Shown in pieces: positions 38,049 to 48,938 of a DNA stretch of 64,000 bases. Every line of letters starts with the position of its first letter. Position 1 is the first letter of the stretch. The stretch is from contig JADJOA010000003.1 of assembly GCA_016714005.1 (NCBI GenBank), positions 248,001 to 312,000 of the forward strand. The letters are read 5' to 3'. Source of the DNA: Bacteroidota bacterium (lineage in GTDB: Bacteria; Bacteroidota; Bacteroidia; AKYH767-A; OLB10). The translations under genes were made by a program, and so were the position numbers. The notes beneath the pieces were generated by a model. That model was not told the DNA's origin. It was given only the letters and a program-made list of their open reading frames with translations, and did no database searches.

Positions 38049-38390
38049 ATGGATTCGATAGAATTCAGTAAGCAGATAAGACGCGAAACTTTAAAAATGG
38101 TTTTTGCAGCAAAAGCTTCTCATGTTGGTGGTGCTCTCTCAATGGCAGATTTACTGGCAGTCCTTTATGGTAAAGTTTTGGATATTGATCCTCTTGAACC
38201 AAATGCTAAGGAAAGAGATAGGTTTTTCTTGTCAAAGGGTCATGCCTGCACAGGGTTGTATGCAACTTTGGCGCTTAAAGGTTTTTATGATCCAAAAGAA
38301 CTGAATTCTTATTCCCAAAATGACAGCATTTTTCTTTTCAAATCTCCAACACAAGATCAATTGAACGAAGCATTAAAACAACAGGATTAA
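38049..38390 (+). CDS. Transketolase N-terminal subunit, internally deleted
   Basis: 113 aa, against about 270 in intact subunits. Residues 1-92 match the start of the TPP-binding subunit (SKQIRRETLKMVFAAKASHVGGALSMADLLAVLYG, FFLSKGHACTGLYATLALKGFY, LNSYSQNDSIF). The sequence then jumps in frame to the subunit's last 18 residues (KSPTQDQLNEALKQQD). The missing about 150 residues include the GDG...N thiamine-diphosphate motif, so this form cannot bind TPP. The partner subunit follows without gap. It may be a real deletion or an assembly collapse. Confidence 0.75.
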   Translation: MDSIEFSKQIRRETLKMVFAAKASHVGGALSMADLLAVLYGKVLDIDPLEPNAKERDRFFLSKGHACTGLYATLALKGFYDPKELNSYSQNDSIFLFKSPTQDQLNEALKQQD

Positions 38391-39284
38391 ATGAGGACAG
38401 CTTTTATAAACCAATTAGTAGAGGAAGCTAAAACTAATGATAAAATATTTTTAGTCGTTGGTGATTTAGGTTATTCAGTTGTTGAGCCATTTGCGGAGCA
38501 ATTTCCAGACAGATTCCTGAATGCTGGGGTAGCAGAACAAAATATGACAGGTATTGCTGCAGGTCTGGCAATGGAAGGCTATAACGTGTTTACTTATTCT
38601 ATTGCAAATTTTCCAACCTTACGTTGCATGGAGCAAATTAGATATGATGTTTGCTATCACAATCTCAACGTTAAAATTGTATCCGTTGGAGGAGGCTATG
38701 CTTACGCTGCATTAGGCGCATCTCATCATGCAACGGAAGATATTGGGATGATGCGAACTATCCCTAATATGATAGTAAGTGCTCCCGGAGATCCTAATGA
38801 AGCCAAAGCATTAACTACTTTCTTTTCTAATTATAACGGGCCTGCATATTTAAGGTTGGGAAAGGCTGGTGAGCCATTAGTGCATCAAAATAAAGTTGAG
38901 TTTAAAACACCTTGTTCTTTAAAGATTAAGGAGAACGGTTCTACAGCTATACTATCAACAGGTGGTGTTTTAAAATATTGTTTTGATTTTGTAAACACTA
39001 ATCAAAGTAAATTTTCTTTATATAGTTTCCCTTTTATTAAGCCTATAGATTTTGCATTACTGAAATTCATTTGTACGAAATATAAAAATATAATCACTGT
39101 TGAGGAGCATCAGAGAAGTGGAGGTTTTGGTTCTGCAGTTTTAGAAGCGATAAATGACCTTATAGAAAAAGAGGAGATATTATCTACTCCTTTAGTAAAA
39201 AGATTAGCTATACCCGATACTTTCGTTTCAGTTGCTGGTTCTCAAGAGTATTTAAGAGAAAAGGCGGGAATTATACTTGGTTAA
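38391..39284 (+). CDS. Transketolase C-terminal subunit
   Basis: 297 aa, intact. Pyrimidine-binding half: LVVGDLGYSVVEPFAEQFPDRFLNAGVAEQNMTGIAAGLAMEG with the catalytic Glu in AEQNM, then ASHHATEDIGMMRTIPNM, and the C-terminal domain (ITVEEHQRSGGFGSAVLEAI). Two-subunit transketolases in sugar clusters can transfer two-carbon units to keto-sugars. The ATG follows the stop of the N-terminal subunit directly. Function depends on an intact partner. Confidence 0.88.
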   Translation: MRTAFINQLVEEAKTNDKIFLVVGDLGYSVVEPFAEQFPDRFLNAGVAEQNMTGIAAGLAMEGYNVFTYSIANFPTLRCMEQIRYDVCYHNLNVKIVSVGGGYAYAALGASHHATEDIGMMRTIPNMIVSAPGDPNEAKALTTFFSNYNGPAYLRLGKAGEPLVHQNKVEFKTPCSLKIKENGSTAILSTGGVLKYCFDFVNTNQSKFSLYSFPFIKPIDFALLKFICTKYKNIITVEEHQRSGGFGSAVLEAINDLIEKEEILSTPLVKRLAIPDTFVSVAGSQEYLREKAGIILG

Positions 39285-39288
39285 TGAT

Positions 39289-40378
39289 ATGAGTAAATTA
39301 CTCACCATCTCCATCCCGACATGGAACAGGGCTAAACTATTAGATGACCTTTTAAACTCCCTGTGTAATGATTTAAAGAAATACAAGTTGGACACTCGTG
39401 TTCAGATTGTTGTGTCTAACAACGCTTCGGATGATAACACCGAGCAAGTTGTTAGTAAATACTCTTCACTACACAACTTTATCTCATACAACAAAAACAC
39501 TATTAACATAGGCGCTAAATCCAACGTTCTAAAATCTATGGAATTGGCAAATACTCCTTTTGTTTTTTTTATTGGAGATGATGACAAATTAAATGTTGCC
39601 AGTTTATCTTTCATTCTTGATATACTGGAAAATAATAATGATGTTGGTCTTTTGTTAGATTCCAGCAAGTCGAAATTTCAATTTAGAGATGAATTAAAAG
39701 AAAATTGAATTACCTCAATTAACTGAACATTTTTTCTGGTACATGGGCAATGCTGGTTTTTTCATTGTTCGTAGTAACTACATTAAAGATGGGCTCTCTG
39801 AATATGGTTATGATTTTTTTAATGAATGCTGGCCTCAAACACAGCTAACGCTGATAGGGTTAAGTAAGCAGAAGGATCATCGCTGCTATGTGGGGGACTT
39901 TTCAATTCCGGCTGAAAGTAGCCACGGTGAAGTAATGGTATATTCCTCTTTTTATCTATGGAGAACTGTTATTTATGATTTACGAATGTCAATAGAAGCA
40001 TTAACAGGAATTATTGCGCCTGAAGTTTATCAGGGAGCATTGAATAATATGAAAAAAAGTGTCAAACAAAACGTATTAAATATTCTTCAGTGCGGAGTTT
40101 TTGTTGATGAAACAGAAGCAAGAAAAAAAACGCTGGCGCATATCAGGCAGCACCAGCATTATTTTAAAGGAAGTGAAAAGTATGCTTACCTTTTAGTTGC
40201 TTTTGTTTTGTCTTTGCCGCAAGCAATAAGTAAAACCTTATCAAATATTTTTATATTTCTAATCAGGGGTAAGCATGGAATTAATAAGAAAAACAAATTT
40301 GTAATTGCTGAACTGGCCAAAAAAACCGAACAGAAGAAAAATAAAGAATCGATAAGAACATTGGAATTTGAAAAATAA
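39289..40378 (+). CDS. Family 2 glycosyltransferase, frameshifted
   Basis: About 362 aa. I start at MSKLLTISIPTWNRAKLLDDLL (39289). GT2 domain: VSNNASDDNTEQVV (nucleotide binding), and FFIGDDDKL with the DxD-type metal motif. The frame breaks near 39705 (A-run, KENIELPQLTEHFFWYMGNAGF). The rest carries a helical C-terminus. It is the last gene of the rfb operon and probably adds one sugar to the lipid-linked unit. The lysine-rich tail points to the cytosol. Confidence 0.75.
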
Positions 40379-40408
40379 AGTGTAGTTTTAAATTCTAAAA
40401 GTGCTGTA

Positions 40409-41613
40409 ATGAAAATTAAAGTTGCTCCCTGGATTCTTCTCACCTCCCTTTTTCAAAATATCAACGCACAAGGAGTATGGTTTCAACTCAGTAATTTTGG
40501 TGGAGGCAATCGAGAAATTTCATATTGGTTTCAAAACGGTAATTATGGATTCGTTGGTGGTGGGAGAAACAATGGAACTGCTTATAGTGATTTATGGCAG
40601 TATAATTCTACCAATGATTCTTGGACTCAAATGGCTAATAAGCCGGGAGGAGATGTTTATAGTCCAGGTGTATTTGTTATAGGCGATACGGCTTTTGTAA
40701 TATCCGGTTGGAGCGGGACTAATATTGCCTATCATACGGTGTGGTCATATATTATTTCAACTAATTCATGGTCTCAAAAAAATAACTTTCCTGGTTCTGC
40801 TCGTTATTCTGCAATTGCTTATAGCTTGAATGGTAAAGGCTATTTTGGTACTGGGTATGCCCCTTACACAAATGACCTTTGGGAGTACGACCCATTGATG
40901 GATTCATGGTCACAGCAGCCTAATTTTCCGGGTAGCGCAAGACAGCATGGAGTTGCTTTAACTATAAATGGAAAGGCTTATTACGGATTAGGCTATAAAA
41001 ATGGAACCAGCTACAATGACTGGTGGGAGTACGATCCTCTCGTTGGTAATTGGGTTGCCAAAACGAATTTTCAGGTGGTGGAAGACGTGGTGTGTCTTAT
41101 TTTGAAATGAGAGGTAAGGCTTATTTAGCTACTGGATTTGATGATATAAATTACTACAGTGATCTGTGGGAGTATGACCCATTATCAGATGCTTGGACAC
41201 AGTTAAATCCTAACATTCCTGTTGCTGGTAGATATTCTGGATTTGGTTTTGGATTTAATGGCTGTGTTTACATTGGTGGAGGTTCTAATAATGGTGTTGT
41301 TTCTCCTAATGAATTAGGCGATGTATGGAAATACTGTTTACCCACCGGTTTAAATGAAGGTAGGACTCAAAATTTTAATATTTCACCAAATCCTACAACC
41401 GGTATTGTTGATGTGTTTTTTTCAAATAGAGTAAACAGAGAGACTTCTTTTGAGATTTACTCTAATGAGGGTAGAAAAGTTTTTGCTAAACAGATTGTGC
41501 AAGGTATCAACAAAAATATTTTTGATCTGAATTATTTAGAGCCGGGAATTTATTTCTATCTGGTAAAGGAATCTAACTTGAAAATTGGATCGGGTAAATT
41601 AATGGTGAGATAA
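40409..41613 (+). CDS. Kelch-repeat protein with T9SS sorting domain (3), frameshifted
   Basis: About 400 aa after repair of an indel near 41075. The N-terminal signal is weak (APWILLTSLFQNINAQ). Kelch blades: DLWQYNSTNDSWTQMANKP, NDLWEYDPLMDSWSQQPNFPGSARQ and DWWEYDPLVGNWVAKTNF. T9SS sorting domain: FNISPNPTTGIVDVFF, IYSNEGRKVFAKQ, LEPGIYFYLVKES. The stop overlaps the next kelch gene's start by one base. Confidence 0.78.
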
Positions 41614-42805
41614 TGATGTGCAATAGAAGCCTGTTTTTAGTTACTTTGATCTTCTTTACTTATAGTAATTTATTTGCGCAATATACATGGAATCAAAAGG
41701 CCAGTTTTTTAGGAGGTAACCGATATGCACCTGTAGGTTTTTCTATTGGAACCAAAGGTTATTTGGCAACAGGGCGTGATGACAACTCTATTTGTCTGAA
41801 TGATCTTTGGGAATATGATCCAATAACAAACGCTTGGACTCAAAAAACAACCATGCCTGGGCAGGGAAGATTTGCAGCTGTTGCTTTTGTAGTAAATAAT
41901 GTTGCTTTCGTAGGAACTGGCTGGACAACCACCAACGCGCCACTTTATGATTTTTATAAATACGATCCTGTTTTAAATACATGGTCGTCTATCGCAAATT
42001 TTGGCGGGTCACCTCGCTACACCGCCATTGCATTTGCAACTAGTAATAAGGGCTATGTCGGAACAGGCTACAGCCCTTTAGTTAACGATTTTTGGGAATA
42101 TGATCCTGTACTTGATTCATGGACTCAAAAAGCAAATGTAGGTGGTTCACCGAGGCAAAGTGCAGTTAGTTTTGTTATAAGCGGAAAGGGGTATGTAGGA
42201 TTAGGGTATGATGCGGCAGGAGGAAGTTTTTCTGATTTTTGGCAATATGATCCAGCAGCTAATCAATGGTCTTCAATTGCTAACTATGGAGGTTTAGCGC
42301 GTCATGGCGCATCAGCGTTTGTACTAAATAATCTTGCATATGTTGGTACAGGTTCGGATGATACACAACATTTCAATGATTTTTGGATATATGATCCATT
42401 GGTTAATTTCTGGTCTCAAACAACTTCTTTTACAGGATGGCACGAAGAAGAGCATCAACATTTGTTATTGATAGCATTGTATATCTAGGTTGCGGAGCAG
42501 ATTCGATTAATTTAAATGACTTCTGGGAATACGCCCCCTTAGTGAGCACAAGTGAAATACAAAGTCAAAACAATATTTCAATTGTTTATTCAAATAACTT
42601 TATTGAACTATATTTTTTAGCCCGTGAACCAAATATCCAAACATTAAAAATATTGAACTTAAATGGAGTTGAGGTTTTCTCACAATCAATAGAATCAAGG
42701 ACAGTAAAAATTTCAAAAGAAAAATTTCAAAACGGAATTTACTTTTATGCATTGTCAAATAATGCCTCTTTAATAAAAAGTGGAAAACTGATTATTGTGA
42801 ATTAA
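41613..42805 (+). CDS. Kelch-repeat protein with T9SS sorting domain (4), frameshifted
   Basis: About 397 aa after repair near 42445. Signal peptide (LVTLIFFTYSNLFAQ), then six blades such as NDLWEYDPITNAWTQKTTMPG, NDFWEYDPVLDSWTQKANVGG and DFWQYDPAANQWSSIANYGG, and a T9SS C-terminus (LKILNLNGVEVFSQS, FQNGIYFYALSN). Blade sequences are closest to those of the other three kelch proteins here, which points to local duplication. Overlaps the convergent gene by 4 bases. Confidence 0.78.
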
Positions 42806-44582
42806 TTTTTTGCTGTAATACTTTTTATCGCTGCATCCTCTCCTTCCCTTCTGGCAATCACTAAAAACCTAAAATACTTGTTGTCGTTGGAGCTAATGGT
42901 GGTTGAAGTTGTCTTAAAAAACTTGTCCTGTATCCATGTTTGCTTTATTACTGTAAGACTGTCTTTGGCTTCTTTGTAAAAAACAATAAAATCTTTAGTT
43001 GAATTTAGTGTTACATCAAATTTTAATTGAGAGGTATTGCTTTTAATAATTCCTGTTTGATAATGAAAAAAATCAGATATCTGTTGCTTTGTTTGCCCGT
43101 AGCATTCAATATCCTCAAACTGCCACTCCATTACTTGCCGTAAGCCGCTAAACATTATTTTAATGCCGGTTACTTGTGGCTGATTAACTAAAACAGCAAT
43201 TGATTTTTGGCTTCCTGAAATATGATTGTACTTAAGCTGTTTCCAACCTTTTTTTTCATTTTGCATATAATACACAATCAGCCCACTAAAGACAGTTGTA
43301 TCTGTACTTCTGAATTTTAATTTTATTCTGTCTAGATCAATAGGCTCCTTCAGTTTAAAATAGACGGAACGATTGGACTCTGACCTTTCAATCGTATTTT
43401 TTATGGCGCAAACGGTAGCTTTGTTGTTATCAAAAAGTTTTTTAGTTTGAATATTATCTGTGAGGCTGCTGCCAAATTCCCTAATTTTTTTCAGCGTATT
43501 TAATTATGGTTACATTCGGCTCTACTGTAAATTTTCCATCATTAAAATTGAGCGGCACCGAAAAAATTATAGTCAGTTAATTTACAACCAACCGTTTCGT
43601 AAGGCTTATTATATGCATAGGTACTCCAAAGCATATATTGGTTTTTAAAGAAAATATCGTTGGTAATGTTATAAAGAAACTTCATTTCAAGAATCTGCCA
43701 TTTCATATAACCATTTGCAACAAGGCGCCCATCTCCCCTGTTATATTTAAGCCATGTTCCGGTATCATAAAATTTAATAGAAGCCTTTGCAGAAATTATG
43801 GAAGAGTCATAAAGGCATCTTGTTTCAAAATCGTCAGGAAATAAGTTCACATAGTCATGCAAAGCTACTATTGAAAGAAAAAAACCGTTTAATACTAACT
43901 TCTCTTGTTTTGAATTAGGATACTCTTCATACCACAAATGCCCCTCGGGAGTTTTTGTCATAGTCCCCTTATCCTTTTCCATAGGAGCAACCATAAAATT
44001 TTTTAGTTTAATAATAAGTGTAAGAATTGTTTCATCATTTGTAAGTGCATAATACCTAACTAAAACAGATATAGCCTCACTCTGAGCAAGCGCGGAGTAC
44101 CATGGTGGTTTTAAATCATGAAATGTAATATGGTAAGGGTAACCAACCTTATCACCATCAAACTCCCGATATTTTGTAGAATCGCGCAGGTATTTAATCT
44201 GAGCTAAAAATGCAGTTTTAAATTTCTCGTTCCCGGTTGCATTATATTCATCATAACAGTACAAAGCGTAATGACATGCATTAACCGGATGGTAATTTTT
44301 ATTTGTTAAATGAACTCCAATACTGTCAAAAGACCGTGTGGAATTCTTTTCCCATTGATCCTGATTAAATATTTCGTAAATGCAGGCATATTGTTTAATC
44401 CACCCAAAATCACTTACTGGCTTATACTTACTGTTGTCATAGTTTGTTTTTTCCTGACGTGAAACATTAAAGGAAGTAAACAAAACAATTGATGTTGCAA
44501 TTAAAACAATTATTGTAAAAATTTTTATTGGGGGTTTCACTTTTACTATTGATTTAATTTTTTTAGAAGTATTTTTTGGCAT
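42802..44582 (-). CDS. Membrane-anchored D-glucuronyl C5-epimerase-like protein, frameshifted
   Basis: About 590 aa after two repairs (near 43545 and 43487). A membrane anchor (IFTIIVLIATSIVLFTSF) is followed by a helical toroid resembling the C-terminal domain of glucuronyl C5-epimerases: YPYHITFHDLKPPWYSALAQSEAISVLVRYY, EGHLWYEEYP, VLNGFFLSIVALHDY, WLKYNRGDGRLVANGYMKWQILEMKFLY. A beta-rich C-terminal module of about 230 residues (NRSVYFKLKEPIDLDRI, WQFEDIECYG) is unassigned. It may epimerise or bind uronic acids of the exported glycan. Confidence 0.6.
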
Positions 44583-44590
44583 TCAAGCAG

Positions 44591-46431
44591 CTATGCAACA
44601 TTTTTTATCCAGTAATTAAGTGAAGCAATTCGCCATATTAATTGTGCATGGGCATTGTTTCCCTTTTTATATTCATCAACCAACTGTTTTACTTTTTCTT
44701 TTCTTAATAAATTATTGTTTGAAAAATTAGCTTCAAGCAAATGTGATAACGGGCCACGCAGCCATTTATTTTCTCCAGGTGTAACAAAGCCTTTCTTGTC
44801 TTTGCGATTGTAAACCGCATCTGGCAAAATTCCTTTTAACGATTCTCTTAAAATATATTTGGTTGTAATTCCATTTATCTTGTCCTCGTTATTTAAAGTA
44901 AACGCAAACTCAACTAAGCGGTGATCTAAAAACGGCACGCGCGATTCTATTGAAAATGCCATGCTATTTCTGTCTTCGTACTGCAACAAGGATGGCAGGC
45001 TGGTATTAAACAAAAGTTGAAAAAGGAAATTGTCGGTTTTGCTTCCTTTTACTTTTTCTAATTCAAAAACTTTTTTTGAAGAACTTATGTTGGCAGTGAA
45101 AGGGTGGTAATGTTTATACTCTGTTGAATATAACTTCTGTTCATCACAAAGTAAACTCATGGCACTTTTTCCTAAATGCGCAAAAATTGCTGAGGAAGAT
45201 TTTCCTTGCGCAGAATTTACATGTTTTGAAATGTTGAATGCGGAAGAAAATTTTAATAGAGCCATCATATCGGCTATAACACGATAAAAGGTGTGCATGT
45301 AACCACCAAGATATTCATCGCTACCCTGTCCATCTAACACCACTTTTATTTTATGCTTTGCAATAAGTTTCATTAAAAAATACTGCGAAATAAAAGATGA
45401 ACCTGCAGCGGGAACATCTGCATGGTGCATTGCCTTTGCGAAAGCTTCGGCTACATCATCATTTGTTGGTTTAAAATAATGAGGCTCTATAGCAGGAAAT
45501 TTTTTATCACCTCTTGTATAAATGGTCGCTCATCCACATCACCGCTTTCATCGTAATATATACTGAATGATTTATAAGGATGTCCCGGATTTAACTCCTG
45601 CACCATGCTCACAATTGCAGAACTATCTAAGCCCCCACTAAGGCAGCTTGCAACAGGCACATCACTTCTCAAGTGCAACTTTATGCTGTCTTCAAATAAT
45701 TTGCGGAAAGTATTTTTCTTTTCTTTAAAATTTAAGCTTGAATAATTGCCCGTAGTAACATTCCAATACCGGTTGATATTTAATTCTCCTTTATCTTTTG
45801 TGCATATTAAAGAATGCGCTGCGGGAAGTTGCTTTATCTTTTCAAAGTAAGTTTCATCATCGTAACTCAACCAACCCAGCTGTAAACCGCGTGCCACCTG
45901 TTTAAGATTGATGTCATTTCTGAAAATTGGTGACTGCTTCAGCGCTTTTATTTCACTTGCAAAATAAAACCTGCCATCACTAATCATGTAATAAAAAGGT
46001 TTTATGCCAAATCTGTCGCGCGAGCAAAAAATATCTCCATTTTCCGTATCGTAGATTACAAATGCCCACATGCCCACAAATTGCTTCACACAATCTGCAC
46101 CCCATTTTTTATAAGCAGCACAAATTACTTCAGTATCAGAATTGGTTCTAAAGCTATGCCCTTGCTTTATTAAGTCTGATTTTATTTCTAGGTAGTTATA
46201 AATCTCACCATTAAAAATGATTATATATTTTTCGTAGTGAAATGGCTGATTCGCTTCTTCACTTAAATCAATAATGGAAAGACGATTATGCCCCAGCCAA
46301 ACTGAATTGTTATTATAAATGCCACGAGCATCAGGTCCGCGATGCGAAATTGCTTGCAGCATTTTCTCCAACACAACATTTGCATTTTCATTAGAAATTT
46401 TTGGATCAATAAAACCAGCTATGCCACACAT
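44591..46431 (-). CDS. asnB: Asparagine synthase (glutamine-hydrolysing), frameshifted
   Basis: About 613 aa. N-terminal Ntn amidotransferase: catalytic Cys1 in MCGIAGFIDP, AISHRGPDARG, GHNRLSIIDLS and FNGEIYNYLE. Synthetase domain: PPi loop CLSGGLDSSAIVSM, GQGSDEYLGGYMH and ESRVPFLDHRLVEF. The frame breaks near 45490 (KKFPAIEPHYFKPTNDD restored). In polysaccharide loci such proteins often amidate uronic acids rather than make asparagine; its place next to the C5-epimerase-like and wecB genes makes that plausible. Confidence 0.87.
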
Positions 46432-46436
46432 TAATA

Positions 46437-47611
46437 TTATGAGTTATGAATTTGTGGAGCTACAATATTTGAAACAATTTGCTTGCAAATAAATTCTGCT
46501 GCATTGCCATCACCAAATATTGAAGGGAACTGCAAGTCGGTTTTTGAATTAAAGAAGGTAAAAGCATTTTTAATTTTGGTTTTGTTGACGCCACAAATTT
46601 TTGCTGTTCCTTGTCTTACCAATTCAATCCATTCGGTTTCGTTTCTTAGAATAATGCATGGTTTTTTAAAGAAGTAACTTTCTTTTGCACGCCTCCGCTA
46701 TCAGTAATTATTAATTTACAGTTAGTCTCAAGCGCAATTATGTCAAGAAAAGGAATGGGAAGAATTATTTTTAATCTTTTATTGTCGTTTATCTTATTAA
46801 AAAAACTTTTGCTAAACAAAGATTCCATCATTTTTCGCGTGCGCGGATGCAACGGAATCACAAAATCAATTTCCCTTTCTTCCGCAATTTCCACAATGGA
46901 TTTAAAAATGTTGGTAAGGTTAACGGTATTGTCGGTATTGTTTTCGCGATGGATGGTTACTAACACAAAATTATCTTTTGAAATGCCAAGCTGTTTAATA
47001 ATTGTTGATTCGCTTTCAGCCTTTTCTTTAAAGTATATGCTGTTATCAAACATAACATCGCCACAATGAAATACAGCAGGATTATCAATGGTAAAAGGAG
47101 GTTTGGCGTTTACTGCAAAATTTTCCTTTGTGAGATTTTTTACAGCAGTAACAGTTGGTGCAAATAATAATGTTGAAACATGATCGCAGCAGATGCGGTT
47201 AATTTCTTCAGGCATTTTTTTATTAAAAGAACGCAAGCCAGCTTCAATATGCACAACCGGAATAAACATTTTAGATGCAGTAAGGGCAGCAGCCAATGTT
47301 GAGTTTGTGTCTCCATATACTACAACTGCATGAGGTTTTTCTATGCTCAAAACTTTTTCCAGCTCTGTTATCATCATTGCCGTTTGCTGAGCATGTGTTT
47401 GAGAACCTACACCAAGGTTGTATTTTTCTTTGGGTATTTCAAGCTCATCAAAAAACACTGCCGACATGTTTTCATCGTAGTGCTGCCCGGTATGTACAAT
47501 AACTTCTTCTATTTGATTACTGAAAGAATTTTTTATCACACGGCTTAATGCAGCAGCCTTTATAATTTGCGGGCGCGCACCTACTATGGTTACCACTTTT
47601 AACTTACTCAC
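46437..47611 (-). CDS. wecB: UDP-N-acetylglucosamine 2-epimerase (non-hydrolysing), frameshifted
   Basis: About 390 aa. VTIVGARPQIIKAAALSRVI, HTGQHYDENMSAVFF, VVYGDTNSTLAAALTA, HIEAGLRSFNKKMPEEINR, TIHRENN and ITDSGGVQKESYF, the last broken by an indel near 46680. It interconverts UDP-GlcNAc and UDP-ManNAc, feeding ManNAc or ManNAcA into the glycan. It ends 5 bases before asnB. Confidence 0.92.
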
Positions 47612-47621
47612 GAGAATGTTA

Positions 47622-48921
47622 TCAGGCTGTTAAATTATTTAATAATTGTGAAAGACTACCAGTAAGATTTTTTCTTGAATATTTTTCTGTATTGAAACTT
47701 TCAGCTTTCAATTCATTTTTTAAAAACTTTAAATAATAATCTTTAACAATGTGCTTAATCTCATCCCTATTATCGTAATGAACTACACTGCCTGCATTTG
47801 TATCTTTAATAATTTCAGCAGCATCTCCATCAATAGGTCCAACACAAAGTATAGGACGCTTTGCAAGCATATATTCAAATAGCTTTCCTGTTAAAATTCC
47901 TTTTTGATTTTTTGTTCGGTTAACAACCAGAAGCAAAACCTGCGCCTGCTGCTGAGCGGTGGTTACTTCGGTGTGCGGTAAATAATCTTTCTTTAAAAAA
48001 TATTTTAGCAAATCATATTTAATTAAATTATCTGTAACAGAAATATCGGCTTTGCCTATTAACTCTATCTGCAAATGATTTGCAAAATCTTTCTCTTCTG
48101 CTACTAAATCCTTTAAAGCTTGCCACAAACACTCGGGGTTACGTGTTTTGGTCATGGATCCAATATGGGCTATGGAAAATTTTTTATCCAGCACAACATT
48201 TCCGGCAGGTACATCATGCTCATCATAACCATTAGTAATTACTTCTACTTTCTTTTTGTATGCAGCTTCAAATTCATCCTTCATGGTCTTACCCACTACG
48301 CTAACAACATCTGCACTATTAATAACAGATGCTTCCATTTGATGGTGCTTCTTATCAGCATACTTCGTAAGTTTTAAATCAGCATAATAATCAATGTTTG
48401 TCCACGGATCTCTGAAATCAGCAAGCCACTTGATGTTGAGTTGCTGTTTTAACTTTAATCCAATTAAATGCAAACTGTGTGGTGGCCCGGTGGTAATTAC
48501 GGCATCAATATTATTCTGCGGAATGTACCTAAGTAAATATTTTACAGAAGGTTTAATCCAAAAAATTCTTGCATCAGGAATAAATAAATTTCCGCGCAGC
48601 CAAACAGATATACGTTCAGCCAATCCCGGTTTTTTCTTTTCGGTTAAAAAACCGGTATTGATTTTATCGGTTGACTTTTGACCAATAAATTTTTTATAGA
48701 GAAGGTAAGGCTCCCAAATTTTTGTTTTAATAACAGTGAGATTTTCCGGAATATCCTTCTCAAGCGTATAATCCAATTCGGGATATTCTCCATTTTTAAC
48801 TGTATAAATAACAGGTTCCCAATTATAATCGCCTAAATACTTTGCAAACTTAAGCCATCGTTGCACACCACCACCTCCGCTGGGGCCAGTAGTAAGTTAT
48901 GATGAGGACTTTTTTTTTCAC
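47622..48921 (-). CDS. Glycosyltransferase, GT4-like GT-B fold, frameshifted at start
   Basis: About 432 aa from a GTG at 48921, which gives KKKVLIITYYW followed, after an indel in a C-run near 48890, by SGGGGVQRWLKFAKYLG. This glycine loop is typical of GT4-type enzymes. Further: ITTGPPHSLHLIGLKL, WLADFRDPWTNIDYY, VITNGYDEHDV, IAHIGSMTKTRNP, and LFEYMLAKRPILCVGPIDGDAAEII (nucleotide-sugar binding ELFEY-type motif). Cytosolic enzyme of the polysaccharide locus. Confidence 0.82.
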
Positions 48922-48938
48922 AACAATCCTCAATACAA

